DNA of 64,000 nucleotides, taken from Daphnia pulex (Eukaryota > Arthropoda > Branchiopoda > Diplostraca > Daphniidae). This document shows positions 1 through 11,774 of the stretch, in pieces (the first letter of the stretch is position 1; each line of letters starts with the position of its first letter). Below the pieces are notes generated by a model that did not search any database, was not told the DNA's origin, and saw only the letters and a list, made by a program, of their open reading frames with translations. The position numbers and the translations under genes are program-made. The stretch is taken from the NCBI RefSeq assembly GCF_021134715.1, contig NC_060022.1:2671001-2735000 (forward strand), read 5' to 3'.

Positions 1-3000
1 CGGCCGATTCAGATGAGCGAGATGGTACTTTCCGTGCTATTTATTTCCACCGCTCGACTCACACAAGAGCAGCTCAAAGAGCTTGTTGATAAGAACAAGG
101 AGCGCGCTGGTGTCCAAATAGATTTAAACGTCCATATCCAGCCAAAAGGATTCCTGTTGTGGTGGTGGTTAACTTCCAAGAAACTCTCCAAAATAAGAAT
201 GGACCCTCGCTTTCATCTTTATGTAGGACGAAGAGTTTAATCCCGCCATCCCAGCAACTCGTCTTCTTTCTTCAGACCATCAACACTTGACGGTTGATTG
301 GCCTCTCAAGTCTTATACTCGCTTTCTTATTTACAAGCCTACATTCGGCGCAGTTTGCTTTATACCCATAATTTTAGAAATGATCTTTTCTTTCTTTCTA
401 TTTTTCGCCAAAGCAGTATAGCCTACTAGAACTGTTTGATCTCGGGAAAGCAAAAAAAAAAAAAGGAGTACACAGTGTATATCATTGAAATATAATACGG
501 CGGTGGTGGTGACTTCCATTTTACCAATTTACGACGCTGCTGCCTTGTAATTATTTTCTTTCCATTTGTTGTTTTTGACGGTGAAACAGAACAGTGTACA
601 GTCATTTATTTCTCACAGATTTTCTTTTCTCCCAGGTGTATGTCGCCGCAACTGATTACATAGACATGTATATGTGAACAACCGTTATGGCCAACGTTGG
701 AGACAAGGACGCCAAACCGCGGAAACCTAATTCTTCCACAATCCATCTCTCACAGGAGAATCAAGGAAAATTACTCGCATATACTATCAGACTAATGTCG
801 CGGCTCGTGCTGTTTTATTCTGCATTATACTGTATAGTGTTGATTGACAGGGGGGAGGGAGAGAAGTAGCCCAACACCTGCCGAGTGTTTTCTTTGTAAC
901 TGCTGCGCCACGACTGCTGCCAAAAAATCGGCTGCAACATTGTTTCTACAAATAGACGTACAATAGCGTAATTGGAATAACATTCCGCGGTGTCTAGTAA
1001 GTAATCCAGCTGCTGGGGTGTTGTAAAAATTGGAAAGTGTACAAATGTGTAGTCGGTAGATCAGCTTCTGTCGTGAAACCGCATCTATTTGCCCAGATTT
1101 CTCGTCTTTGACCCTAATAAAAACCAAGTGGATAGCATAGCCCAGGTAGAGTCTAGAGTGATGGTGCTGGCGATGAGGGAGGTCATTGTATCCGTCTAAT
1201 ATGGAAGCTATTTTCGTCAAAAAATAAGGGGCGTCGGGTCTATCCTCTCAGAGTTGATTGTCAAGCTGCAAGACATAGAGCGGAACGCCAGACACAAGAG
1301 CCCGCAAGATAAAAAAAATAAAGTGACGCTCAAAGCCCAAAGCTTTTAGAATATAACTAGCGGAGTGTTGCGTGCAGTGGAGACATATACTGTGGATCCG
1401 CATAAGAAAATTTCTCCACAGCCGATGATAATGTTTGAAAAAAAAACAAAAAAAACAATAGTATTATTATTAGTAGTAAAGACGAACTTCCTTTTGTCAC
1501 CGTGTCTTGCATCAATTAACGTCTCTTTCATCAAATCGTGTCCGGTTAGAAATCGGAAATTCCAGACCACGGTCAATTTTATGTTTATTTATTTTTTGAC
1601 AAAAGAGGAGAACAAAGTTTGAGGCATTGATGATTTATTCATAGAAATTAAGCGGCAGAATTTTTAAAATGGGGAAAAAATGGGCTAAAGACATTTTCTT
1701 CGGACGGCTCACGCCAGTGAGAAAGATGAAACTGCTCTATACGAAATACCATCTGGCGGCGGCGCTTAAAATGTAAGTATAGCCTATAATAACTCTGGCG
1801 TCTTCCAAAAAACTCTTGTGCAGAGTTGTTTCACGCTGCGACTTTCTCTCCGTCACATCAACCTCCATTTCAATCCCAGAACGATATTATTGTATGTAAC
1901 CTTCTTTTTCCTATCAGTTGACAAGTTTAAAAATACAAATTTTTTATTTTCAACTTTCTCAGCTGGAGCGGAATTCAACGAAAGGAGTATATAAATGCGA
2001 GGAAATAACTTGCGCATGGAATTTGTCCCGTTGGGCGTGCGTAATTGGCGACAAAAATTAAAACCGCTATACACTAGGAGGAAACCCGGCTGAACGGTGA
2101 AGTGCATTCTCGATGGCTCGGTCACGGCATTGGGTGCGACATTCCGGATTCACAGTCAATCAGCCGTCAACGCGGCTTATCCCAAGGCTGCATAAAAGCT
2201 CTCCTAATCGACCATATTCTACCGCATCGAGTTGAGACAAAAGAACCGATCGGCGTTCACGAGATTTTCTTTCAACCCATCACGCAACCGCAGTCGCGTC
2301 GCCATCCTTTTGTAATGACAAGACGAAGAAGAAGAATAGAATAGAATATCTTTTCCATTATTTATAGGTAAACTCATTAAATGAAACAACCGCATGCTCT
2401 CAGAGTGCTATAGTATATAGACTTTTATACGGTAATGTTAATGTGCAGTGTATACATGCTCCACTTTCAACTCCTTTTGTTTCAATTTTTCGGCGCTATT
2501 GTGCGAGGTTATACACTTTGGTTCAACTTGATCTACTTCATGGCGTGCATGACGACGCTGGAAATGATAGAAAAAGATGGGTTCTTTCACGCAGCGTCAA
2601 CAGCGCTGCCCATTGTGAAAATGAAAAATGTAAACGAATTTGAGCGGAAAGTAACAAAGTCCAACAATTCGGTCAATAGGCCTATGTCGTCGCAATCTAG
2701 TCATTATTTTAAAAGAAATGTATAAAATTTACTACAGCTGGACTACATTCCATTATCTGATGGGGAAAAATGTCAAAAAGAAAAACACAGTCACATAAGA
2801 GCAGGAGGCGTAAAATGAATAAGGTATTCCGGAATGGGGAAAAGCGTGCCAAAGGTCTGGAAAATTACCGATATTTTTGGAATAACTTGATCACGATTAT
2901 TGGTTTCGAGATTTGGGAGGCTAGATTCTTTTTCACTCAAAAAATTTGGACCAAAAGGAAAGAGATTAAAATTTTTATTCTTTTTAAAAAGTACAAAGAA

Positions 3001-3098
3001 GAAGTTGTCGTTGTCCCACATAGGGCCAGCAGCGTTATTGACGAAGAAATAATACAACTAGCAATTCTCCAAGAAAATGTAGAGAGATACAAATGTGG

Positions 3099-3373
3099 AA
3101 CAGCAGCAATAGGACATTTTCACCAGTTTCGTGCTGACGATGGCGAATAAATGTTTAGTACTGCAGCTGTAAAGTGGATGAGGACCATTGAGAGGTGAAT
3201 GTCAATACAGGTAGGTAACGTTGCGTATTGGTCCTTTAACCACAAAACCATCATTGGTTAAATCAACATCTAATTGGTCATCAACAGCAGTATTAGCACT
3301 TAAAAAGTATGCAACGGTTTAAAGGACGAAATTTACATGAAGGATACAATGTCCTATTGACTTTGCTGCTGTT
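3099..3373. repeat. Nested inverted repeat (foldback, possible MITE)
   Basis: The outer arms are 3099-3117 (AACAGCAGCAATAGGACAT) and 3349-3373, which read as its reverse complement apart from a 6-base interruption. Inside lie a second pair of arms around 3231-3241 (GTCCTTTAACC) and 3316-3327 (GGTTTAAAGGAC). Two nested stems in about 275 bp suggest a non-autonomous foldback element. No target-site duplication is clear. A chance AT-rich hairpin is unlikely because the outer arm is not low-complexity. Confidence 0.45.
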
Positions 3374-4754
3374 GGCTAATTAAAAAAATCTGGTGTTCAT
3401 CACGCAACATTTTCTGGATTAATCTAATCGTTTCAAAGCGTACGGAAAAATTCGTGAAGCCAAAGCATAACGTAAATTTATTGCTAGATGATAACTTGAA
3501 TTTAGAAGTGGGTTACGTAACCAAATATGCAGGAAGCGCAACAGGAGCCGAAATTCGAAAATTATTACCCAAATAAGCACTTTGAAACACATGCAATGAA
3601 CGGGTAATTCCCATTTGAATGAGAAAGGCGGGGAAAGGCTGCCGGAACGCAAAGTTAGGCCGTAAAACTAAATCATGAGAATGGTTCACAACTTTGTAGG
3701 TTAATATTGGCAAGTCATACGATATAGAACTATATAACTCTTTTATAAAAAAATAAATATGCTCGTGTCTCGATCGCTTGCGAATTTCTACTCGTCATAT
3801 GTCTTATCAGGTTAAAATAAGAAAATCTAAGCAAAATAAGATGTGGTAGAGGTAGAGGGTCTTATTGCATGGCGGTTTCGGTCTAAAAGTAAATTATCTT
3901 CAGGTTTAGTGAAAAATTTGTATTTATATCTTGACCGTTCATCGGATGTCGAGCGCGGCTGAGAAAACTGCTTTGATCGCTTTTGATCGGTTTGGATTAG
4001 GGGTGAGGGTGGTCCGATTATTTAGCTATCGATACATGACTGATTAGAAAATTTGTGTCGTCTGCTTTCGCAAGTTTCGAAAAAAGAGACAAAGTTTAAG
4101 ATTATTATGAAGTAAACGGAACGATTCCTTTTTTGGAAAACGAACACGTGACTGAACGAAAAACAGCACAACAAATAAAATGACAAAAATGTGGTCGTCG
4201 TGTGAAAACTCTGGTGTCGGGGCTCTCTAAGTCTCCCTGCTCTCCACCATTGTATTCCTGTACCATGCTCTCCCACTAGTCCACTCCACGATGTTTGGCG
4301 GGCAAATAAAACTGAGTATGCTAATGGAATGATGATGGGAGCTTAGATAGAAGAGTTAAACTTATTCAACATTTTTGAAATTTTAGCATCCTATAATGCA
4401 ATTTGTTTGCAAGCTGTAACCTTCTTGAAGCAGATTTGAGGCCTGAGCCAGCCATCGAACAAAAAGATATGCAAGTTTTCTATTGCTGGCAATGACCTGT
4501 CATCAACAATCATCAACAATCACAGTATCATACTGAGTTGTGTTGCTTTTATTCCTGCGACCACATTTTGATGATGCATGACTTTCATAAATACTGTGTA
4601 TTACATGGCACCCATTACTAGTACCACAGTCTAGTCTGAGATATCTATGCTAGTACCTTCAATCCTTCCATTCGTGAAAAATTTTCAACTTTTCCTTACT
4701 TGTTGTTTCTTTCAATATTTATCGTAACCTATTTTTTATTTTTTTTTCATCTAG

Positions 4755-4884
4755 ATCAAATCAGCATCCCGTTTGTGAGTGTGGGTGCATTCACGAGGAT
4801 GCCGGACGCTTATCCTGCCTGGTGGATTCAACTTCTGCAGATGAAGCACTTGTGGATGCCTGGCCGTATTTCCCAGGCTTAAAG
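4755..4884 (+). other. Orphan exon-like segment
   Basis: A pyrimidine tract ending in CTAG precedes position 4755 and a GTAGGA donor follows 4884. The frame that uses one leading base is open throughout (43 codons) and encodes a Cys- and Asp-rich piece containing CECGCIHEDAG and DEALVDAWPYFPGLK. No matching upstream or downstream exon was found within the window. It may be a coding exon of a gene whose other parts I cannot find, a relic, or chance. Confidence 0.22.
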
Positions 4885-6408
4885 GTAGGACGAATGTTAT
4901 CTCTACTCTTCCTTTTTGACTATTTGGTGACGTTGATTATATATCGTGACATAGTACGGAATACGTTATGCTTGAGTTAGGCAATTGACTGGAACTGTTT
5001 TCTCTTGCCGTTTTGGTCAGTTAGGGTTCATTAACCAACTCATTTGTTGAACGACTGCAGATTAGTCCCGGTTTTTTACCTCACAACCTGGTGTGCGGGT
5101 AAAGAATCAAATTCGAAAATCTTTTAACTTTAAAAACTTGAAGCAAAGTGCAAAATAGAAAATTTTATGATCAAGAGGAAACTGCCGTCACACACTCACA
5201 CCGTCACTTCCTCTCTTTATTGCGGCTGAAAAATTGAAAAATTATGACGTAGTGTTGTGTATAAAGTGTTGCGCATGAAAAAGAGTTAAAATGGCAGAAA
5301 TTCAATGGTATGAAGATGATGAGTTGATGACCCTCGCTACATTTTCCCTCACCTGATCCGTTTTATGGTCGACGCAACTATTTCTTTTTCAAAGCGGCTT
5401 CTTTCAAATCTCCCGATTTTCCCTGAGATTCTATCTCGGTTAACGACTCTCCCACCTACCACCCAAAAGATGACGCAATCGTGTAAAAGTGAATAAAAGG
5501 GAAACATTTCCAATAACAAATCGTTGAAAATCAAATAACTTTAATTCGTGGTTCTAGTTTTTCACCTTTTCAATTTATGATACACTTTTCGGGTTGTAGA
5601 TGTCGTGACAGTGCACGGTAATGTTATATCATCAAGTACAGATTTCAAGTTATCTGCACTTCATGTGTATATTTTCAGTTTGATTTGATGAAGTAACGCA
5701 CAACAAAAATAATTCTTAAAATGAAATCCTTGTATTTGCACATGGTGAATTTTTTCTCCGCAAGATGCTGACACTTACGTAACCAAACGTGAATTGCCGA
5801 ATCACGCTTTTGGTTACAACAAAGGCTTTAGGTGTTTTTTTTTTCTTTTTTTTTTCTTTCTTTAATAGGGTAGATTCACATCTAAGCCACCGTTTAGCAA
5901 TAAAGTATAAATACGTCTAAACTTTTTTACGGAGTACTTTCCTTGGCAATCCCAAAATAGCGGTCAGTATTGTTTATTCCCGTTATCGTTGGTGCCATGG
6001 TCGAAAATAACTTTTTAAAAGTAGTAATTAATACAAATTTCATTTGAAACATTTCTCGGAAAACGACGCTTTTAAACTAGAAAATTTCATGCCAATTCTA
6101 GACAACATCGAGCTCTTTACAAGTAACATTTATTAACGCTGTTTTCGTCACGAATTCATAAAGTTTTTTCCCGCTCTTTTTGAACGTCCATTCTACCACT
6201 AGAGAAATGTAATTTTGTATGTTGTTTGTTTGTTTTTCGAATTTGTAAATTCACTTCAAACGCTGCGGTGGCTTTACTAAAAATATTTTGCACCACATTG
6301 AAAATAACTGAAATCAATCAAATCACAAATTGTCTGACGTCTAAAAATACGATGAAAGTCATGTAAGGAACAAAAGTACCAGGCCCTTTTTTTGTTTTTG
6401 TTTGTTTT

Positions 6409-8062
6409 TTACAATATTCCTAGCACTTTGACTGAAGCTAGCATTCGTTGAAAGGAAGCGACATAAGTGTTGTTCAAATCACCGGGAAGATCAGCCCCCA
6501 TACCGGCGGCACGCGTCCGATCCAAGTCCACTCGGACACCGGGAATCATGGGGACGATCGATGATGGCGAGTAATTAGTCACGTTCAACTCCTTGCAATC
6601 GATAAGTCGACGAGCTGTTTCACGCCATTGAGACGGTCCGCCACGAGAAAGGATATCGTTGGAAGGGACGGCATTTTTGAACCACTCTTGGCCAGTGATG
6701 TTCGTCTTCCAAGACGGAAAAGTCACTTCCCCTATAAATACCAATATAATTAAAAAATTGACTAACAGAGGGCAACAATTATGTATCATGTTACCTGTCG
6801 TAAGATCTATAACGTCGTCCACAGTGAAGAATGAAAACGTGACATTCTCGTACAAGGCATTCGCTATCGACTGAGTTGGAATATCAGAAACGTCGAGGTA
6901 GAAGACACCGCTAACAGCCCACCGCGCAGTCATAACCTTTCAACAAATTATTAATAAAATTGAATTCATTTTGCTTTAAAAAGGTAGAGGGGGAAAACCA
7001 AGTATTTGTACTTTGGCGACAGGTCGAGTGAGAGGACTTTTGACAATGAGAGCCGCGTTCTCGTCGACGCCGAGGCCTTTGGGGGTGTCGCTTTCGACGA
7101 GCGTCCTCATCAGTCGCACTTCGCGACCCTTTTCACTCAATTGGCTTTCTATCACGTAGTCCACGTTGAGGAGATTGAGGCCACCTTCCTTGTGAAAAGA
7201 GAAAGGAGTACGGGGGAAAGAGACGAATCGAGTCCCAGTCACCAGGGCGCTGATGGAATCGCCTCCTAAAATGATGGCCGACTTGCTCTAGAAACCGATG
7301 CGTCAAACAGTGAAGTTCCCTTAAATGATTAGAGTTTACTTGAAAGTTCTAAACTTACCATGACGGCGGCATTTCCAGCCACCATTCCACCTCGATTCAA
7401 AACTGTTTTGATGGCCGCCAATACCAGCGAATCCTTACCAGACGGACGTAGTGTATCAATCAAATTTTGGCGTTTGTAGCTTGCGCTTTCGTAACAGACA
7501 GCGCCAGCGGGCGGCTCTTCTGTTCCATCACTCGGTCTGACCAGTGAAGAGACCCAGTTCAAAAAATTCCAGGATCGATCTTCCGAGTCTTCAACGATAA
7601 AAATCCCCGTCTGATCCTCGACTAACTTGGCCTATAAACAAATCACAAATCCACGAAACTTTTGAATTGAATTTCTTGGTAAGATTTTATTCGGTAACTT
7701 ACCACTTTAGGATCATTTGCGCCAATTGCAGACACTGGGATCCCTATGGCTTTAGCTCCGTAGAGTCGGACGAAATTGTCAATCACTTTTTCACCTTCTA
7801 ATGTATTCAGTTTAGAAGCTGAGATGACTCCGATTCTAGCCACGCCCGATCCGCCCTATATTTTTTTAATCGATTGCTTTTTTAAATCTGCCAATCACAG
7901 TAAAAAATGTGTCAAAATACTTACAGCCAAATCGACCATTTTGTTCCAGATTTGTGTATTGTCGTCTCTTAAATTACCGCCGATGAGAACTAAATTCTGA
8001 CCGACTGTCAGAGTAAACCACGACATTGAGATGATGATGACGGATGAAATTAAGCGACACAT
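6409..8062 (-). CDS. Cyanophycinase-like secreted protein (peptidase family S51)
   Basis: Six exons on the minus strand (8062-7925, 7855-7703, 7631-7359, 7287-7012, 6936-6795, 6731-6409) join in frame to 434 aa and end in TAA. Residues 1-22 form a signal peptide (hydrophobic VIIIISMSW core), so the protein enters the secretory pathway. The mature start NLVLIGGNLRDD, then GVARIGVISAS, fits the Rossmann-like first strands of S51 enzymes. The segment IILGGDSISALV near residues 193-203 occupies the nucleophile-elbow position. S199 is the candidate catalytic serine, but the usual GxSAG context has become GGDSIS. Bacterial cyanophycinases cleave the Asp-Arg polymer cyanophycin; the substrate in an animal is unknown. 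A dietary or digestive role is only a guess. Introns with consensus GT-AG ends argue against bacterial contamination. Confidence 0.8.
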
Positions 8063-8148
8063 TTTCGTTTTTCACTTGCAAGTGGGAAAGGAAACACTTC
8101 CAACGACGTACTGACTACTGACGTACTGACTACGTTTGGTCTGGCTAC

Positions 8149-8183
8149 TGACTTTTTTACAGCTGGTGAACTGCAGATATAAT
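8149..8183 (-). promoter_or_regulatory. Candidate core promoter of the cyanophycinase-like gene
   Basis: Read on the minus strand, ATTATATC (8183-8176) lies about 32 bases upstream of TCAGT (8151-8147), the arthropod initiator consensus. This would place the start at about 8149 and give an 87-base 5' UTR before the ATG at 8062. The TATA element is imperfect. Confidence 0.4.
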
Positions 8184-8517
8184 GTTCAGCTGTTTGAAAT
8201 TCTGAATGTGTCAACATCTGAGCCACATGTGGACAAATACAAAAAAAGAAGGGCGTTTCTATAAAATGTACCGGACAGAGTTAGAGAATGATAATGCGGT
8301 TTGTTGCCCATTTCAAGGCCTTTCAGCTATTTAGTGGTTTAAGCCATTACTGTGAATTTGTTTATTTTCTCACCCACCCTTATTACCTTGATGCACAAGA
8401 AGGGATAGCAATGCGCATTACTTTTCTTTTTTGTAAAAGCTTTTTTTTTTTTTAAATAACACGTTTATGAAAATTACGACATCAATTCCAACAATTGAAA
8501 GTGGATCTCTGACCAGG

Positions 8518-8573
8518 TATAAATATGTCATACGAACCAGTTCATTCGTGATCAAAAGGGCTTGTTTTTAAAA
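8518..8573 (+). promoter_or_regulatory. Orphan TATA/initiator promoter motif with downstream splice donor
   Basis: TATAAATA at 8518-8525 is followed about 25 bases later by TTCATTC (8541-8547), an initiator-like sequence. A splice donor (AAAA|GTGAGTAG) begins at 8574. The order TATA, initiator, short exon, donor is what a non-coding first exon looks like. It could serve the IQCA1-like gene 3.2 kb downstream, whose first coding exon is only 8 bases long, but no acceptor links them by sequence alone. Confidence 0.3.
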
Positions 8574-11500
8574 GTGAGTAGTTAAACCAACTCTTAAACA
8601 AATCTAGAAAATTCAAAACGATTGAGCGCAATTACAGTACGCAATTATAAAATCCGAATAAAATGTTCTAAAAAACAAACACATGATCAATAAAAGTGAA
8701 ATTCAAATTGTTTGTGAAATCGAAAATGTTGGGCAAGAATTCAATCCGGAACGCACCGGAACGTACCTATGCAGTTGTTTTACGCGCATCATTGAATAAC
8801 AAAACAAATAGGCTAACTCCTGTTGCGCAACGACAACAGCTGCGGTTTTTAGATCAGCATCAAGATTTCTCCTGAAAAAGAGGAAAAAGAATTGTGGATG
8901 GATCACTTTCCGTATGTTATTTTTGTTTTCGTCTATTACTATATAATGGAGCTAGGTGAAATCCTTAATATAGTAATATATTGTTAGGTTATCATGAAAT
9001 AAAGAAGGCAAACATTTGCGTTATTCCATTTGTACTTAGCTGGTGTTTTGTGAAACAATTATTATGGGGGTCTGTTTTGTCTTTTGGTATTTAATTTTAA
9101 AATGTTTACGTTAAATACCTGGTAGCTTGCAATGTTGGAAAGGTCTCTTTAACAACTTTAAATATTGGAAAAAAAATGTACACATAAATGTTCAAATGTC
9201 TTTTACTTGCGCTAGATGACGTCAGTGTTCATTTGTTGCACGAAAACCGCACGCGTGATAACGTGACACGACAGGAGTTTGATTTGCTCCGATAGATGGC
9301 GTCATCAGCTTCGTGAAAGAAACCAAATCGACTTGTTTCGCAATTTTACCATTCACGTCGGTAATAAATATTCAACACATTGAGCCGCCAGCCTGTTGTT
9401 TAAAAGTGACAACTGGCCGGACCGTAAAGCGGGCATTCCCGCAACAGTAAAAGGGAAAACCCGTTTCCCTACCTAATCTCGACCCCTTCCCAACTATTTT
9501 AGTTCCAACAACGACTAAAAGGCCATCATCCTGCATATTTCACGCATGTGCGTTGACTTGTTGGCACAAGCGGTGGCCATCGTTTGGCGTCAATCGTTCA
9601 ATTGCACCACAAAATGGCAGCAAATTTGAAATTTCACACAGCCAGCTATTAATTCTGTTCAGGGGGTTCTTTCCCTTTCAGATTTACAAAAATTCACGAT
9701 CTAGCTTCATTTCACATTTGAAATGTTGTTGTTGTTAGCCCTAATCACAAGTCAAAAAATCTAAATGAGAACAAGGTGTTTCAAAAAGGAAAATAGGAAT
9801 TTGTAAATAAACCAGCACAAGGTAGAAAATGTTATTGAAGAGAAAAAAGTGTGCTGATGGAATACTTTCACGGATCTACCAACATCAATCCGAATCGCAA
9901 TTGGAAAGGCAATTAATCAATTGAAAACAAATGTGATGATGAAAGAATCTGCAATAACTGCGTTCCTTTTAGTGTCCTCTCGCGATCGACTTGATTAATT
10001 GTGTTTTCAAATGAACCACGTGACGCACATGCTGTATCAGGTTGGACGTCTGACATAGACAACCCCACCCATTCCGATACGCACATTATAATTTATTCCC
10101 GACCGGCGTGACTCGAGCCGCGCTGCATGACGAAACAGACCGACGTTGTCATTTTGAGAATCTGTCATGCGTCATTTTTTCGATCCTGCTCGGAAATGAG
10201 TGACACATCCTCCGCTCACCTTACCTGTATCTCATGACTCATGACTCTTCCCTCGCTTGATTCGTGAGCAATAAGCTTTAGATCTGAATTGACTAGTTTA
10301 CCTTGACTTCCTGCTCGCGTGACAAACCTGATAAGACATTACGTACCTTCGACCTTTATTCTAGCTCCATTTTCATTGTTTTTCTATGATTGAGTCACTC
10401 GCTGCACACCGTTTGGGCATAACCGTCCTATCACTCAATGCCGTCGCTCGTCAACTTTGACACTTTATTTGCATAGCAGTGATTATTTCAGAATGGACTC
10501 GTAAAAGTACTATTAGACAATCTGTAAACGGAGATTTCATTTTCAAAATCATTAAGCAACTGTGTAGTACATCCGCGATATCGCCAAAGTATTTATTTCC
10601 CCTAGCTTCTTTATGTGTCGGGACTTCCCTTTTTCCCAGTGTTTAAAGGTCGTCGTCACCTTGTGGTCTTGCACGCGTTACCAGCCGGCGGCGTCAAGTT
10701 TGGTGATCGTAATCGGCAGTGCGTACGTACTCGGGACGAATCTTTATTGTTTAGGCTACCTTGAAAAGTGAAAGAAAAGGAGATTTATCATTTGTTGACT
10801 TGCATCTTATTCGTCACAGTATTTCACTTTCAGTTCATAAAAAAACGGTTATAAATTACGAGATACTATACACATTAAAAGCGAAGAAATGCCTCGGCCT
10901 CGTTTCAAGTATTATTTGATGGACGAATGATGCTGGGGTTAGAACATTGTGGCCATAAATTTGATGGGATGCCATAAACTCGAGTATTAAAGAAAAAAAG
11001 CTTTTTCTTTTTTAAATCAATTATATACTGGGATTTTCTACTGTTTTCTTATAGGAAATAAGGAAGGAAGATTTCCTCACCGGATCATTGAATTATTTTA
11101 CAGTCCAAATGTGTAACTGCGCATGGGAAAACCGACAAATAATTTGACGGGTACGTCGTATGCATTATACGGTGTATTCTGCGCGTTTATTCAAATGAAA
11201 TCCCCCAGCAATTCCGGAAAGCTTTGAGAAATGCAATAGCTTTTGCATGTGTAATGTGGATGATTCATAATAAAAATATTTTGCTTGCGTATTTTTTTAG
11301 AAAGAACTAGTATTTTACAGCAAAGGGGAAAAGCTTTTACCTGCCAGGTATTTTTTTTTCCAAGTTCAGAAATGGCAATTTAAACAAATTAAAGCCAAAT
11401 CAAAGTGTTTGCAGATACCGAGTGATTTAGAGATTCACTGCCTGTTTGGTACATTTAACATTAATGTTAAGGATCGACTGGTTAAACCTTCGAAATCTCA

Positions 11501-11774
11501 TTCTAAATTGAACTTCTGAGTTCTCAGTATTGAAATATTATGAATTACGCAAGTTTGATGGCCAGCTAAAATCCATTACGAATTCCAAATACGTCGCACC
11601 CCACAATAATTCCCTGTGCTGTAACACCAACCACCAACAACATACAGTAGTCTCAATACACAATCACCGTGGCAACGTTAAATCGATACGTCAGCTGGCC
11701 CGATTCCGTAGCGTCATCGGGACTAGGTCCACGCGACATCGACTAGCGAATAGAATCGTGAAAAACTTATAGTG

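Larger units (their letters stand above)
1..6408. other. Intergenic stretch without a confident gene
   Basis: AT-rich DNA with many stops in all frames. Short open frames at 13-240 (+, 75 codons, open to the left edge) and 2770-3150 (+, 126 codons, Lys/Arg-rich start) have no recognisable domain. The first could be the last exon of a gene entering from the left, since it contains an amphipathic segment (LTQEQLKELVDKNKERAG), but I cannot show this. An inverted repeat at 3099-3373 and an exon-like segment at 4755-4884 are listed separately. I see nothing else of note. Confidence 0.5.
8063..11774. other. Intergenic region between the cyanophycinase-like and IQCA1-like genes
   Basis: AT-rich with homopolymer runs. 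No open frame with recognisable protein content was found. It contains the minus-strand promoter described above and an orphan plus-strand promoter motif near 8518. The divergent arrangement means both flanking promoters must lie here. Confidence 0.6.

Noticed and set aside
2770-3150. 126-codon open frame with Lys/Arg-rich start
   Set aside because: AT-rich sequence with no domain, and its end overlaps the nested inverted repeat. I could not separate it from chance.
6733-6794. In-frame continuation through the last intron of the cyanophycinase-like gene
   Set aside because: The 62-base stretch has a GT donor and TATAG acceptor, and its translation is hydrophobic and unlike the flanking sequence. 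Removing it joins LTTG to EVTFP.
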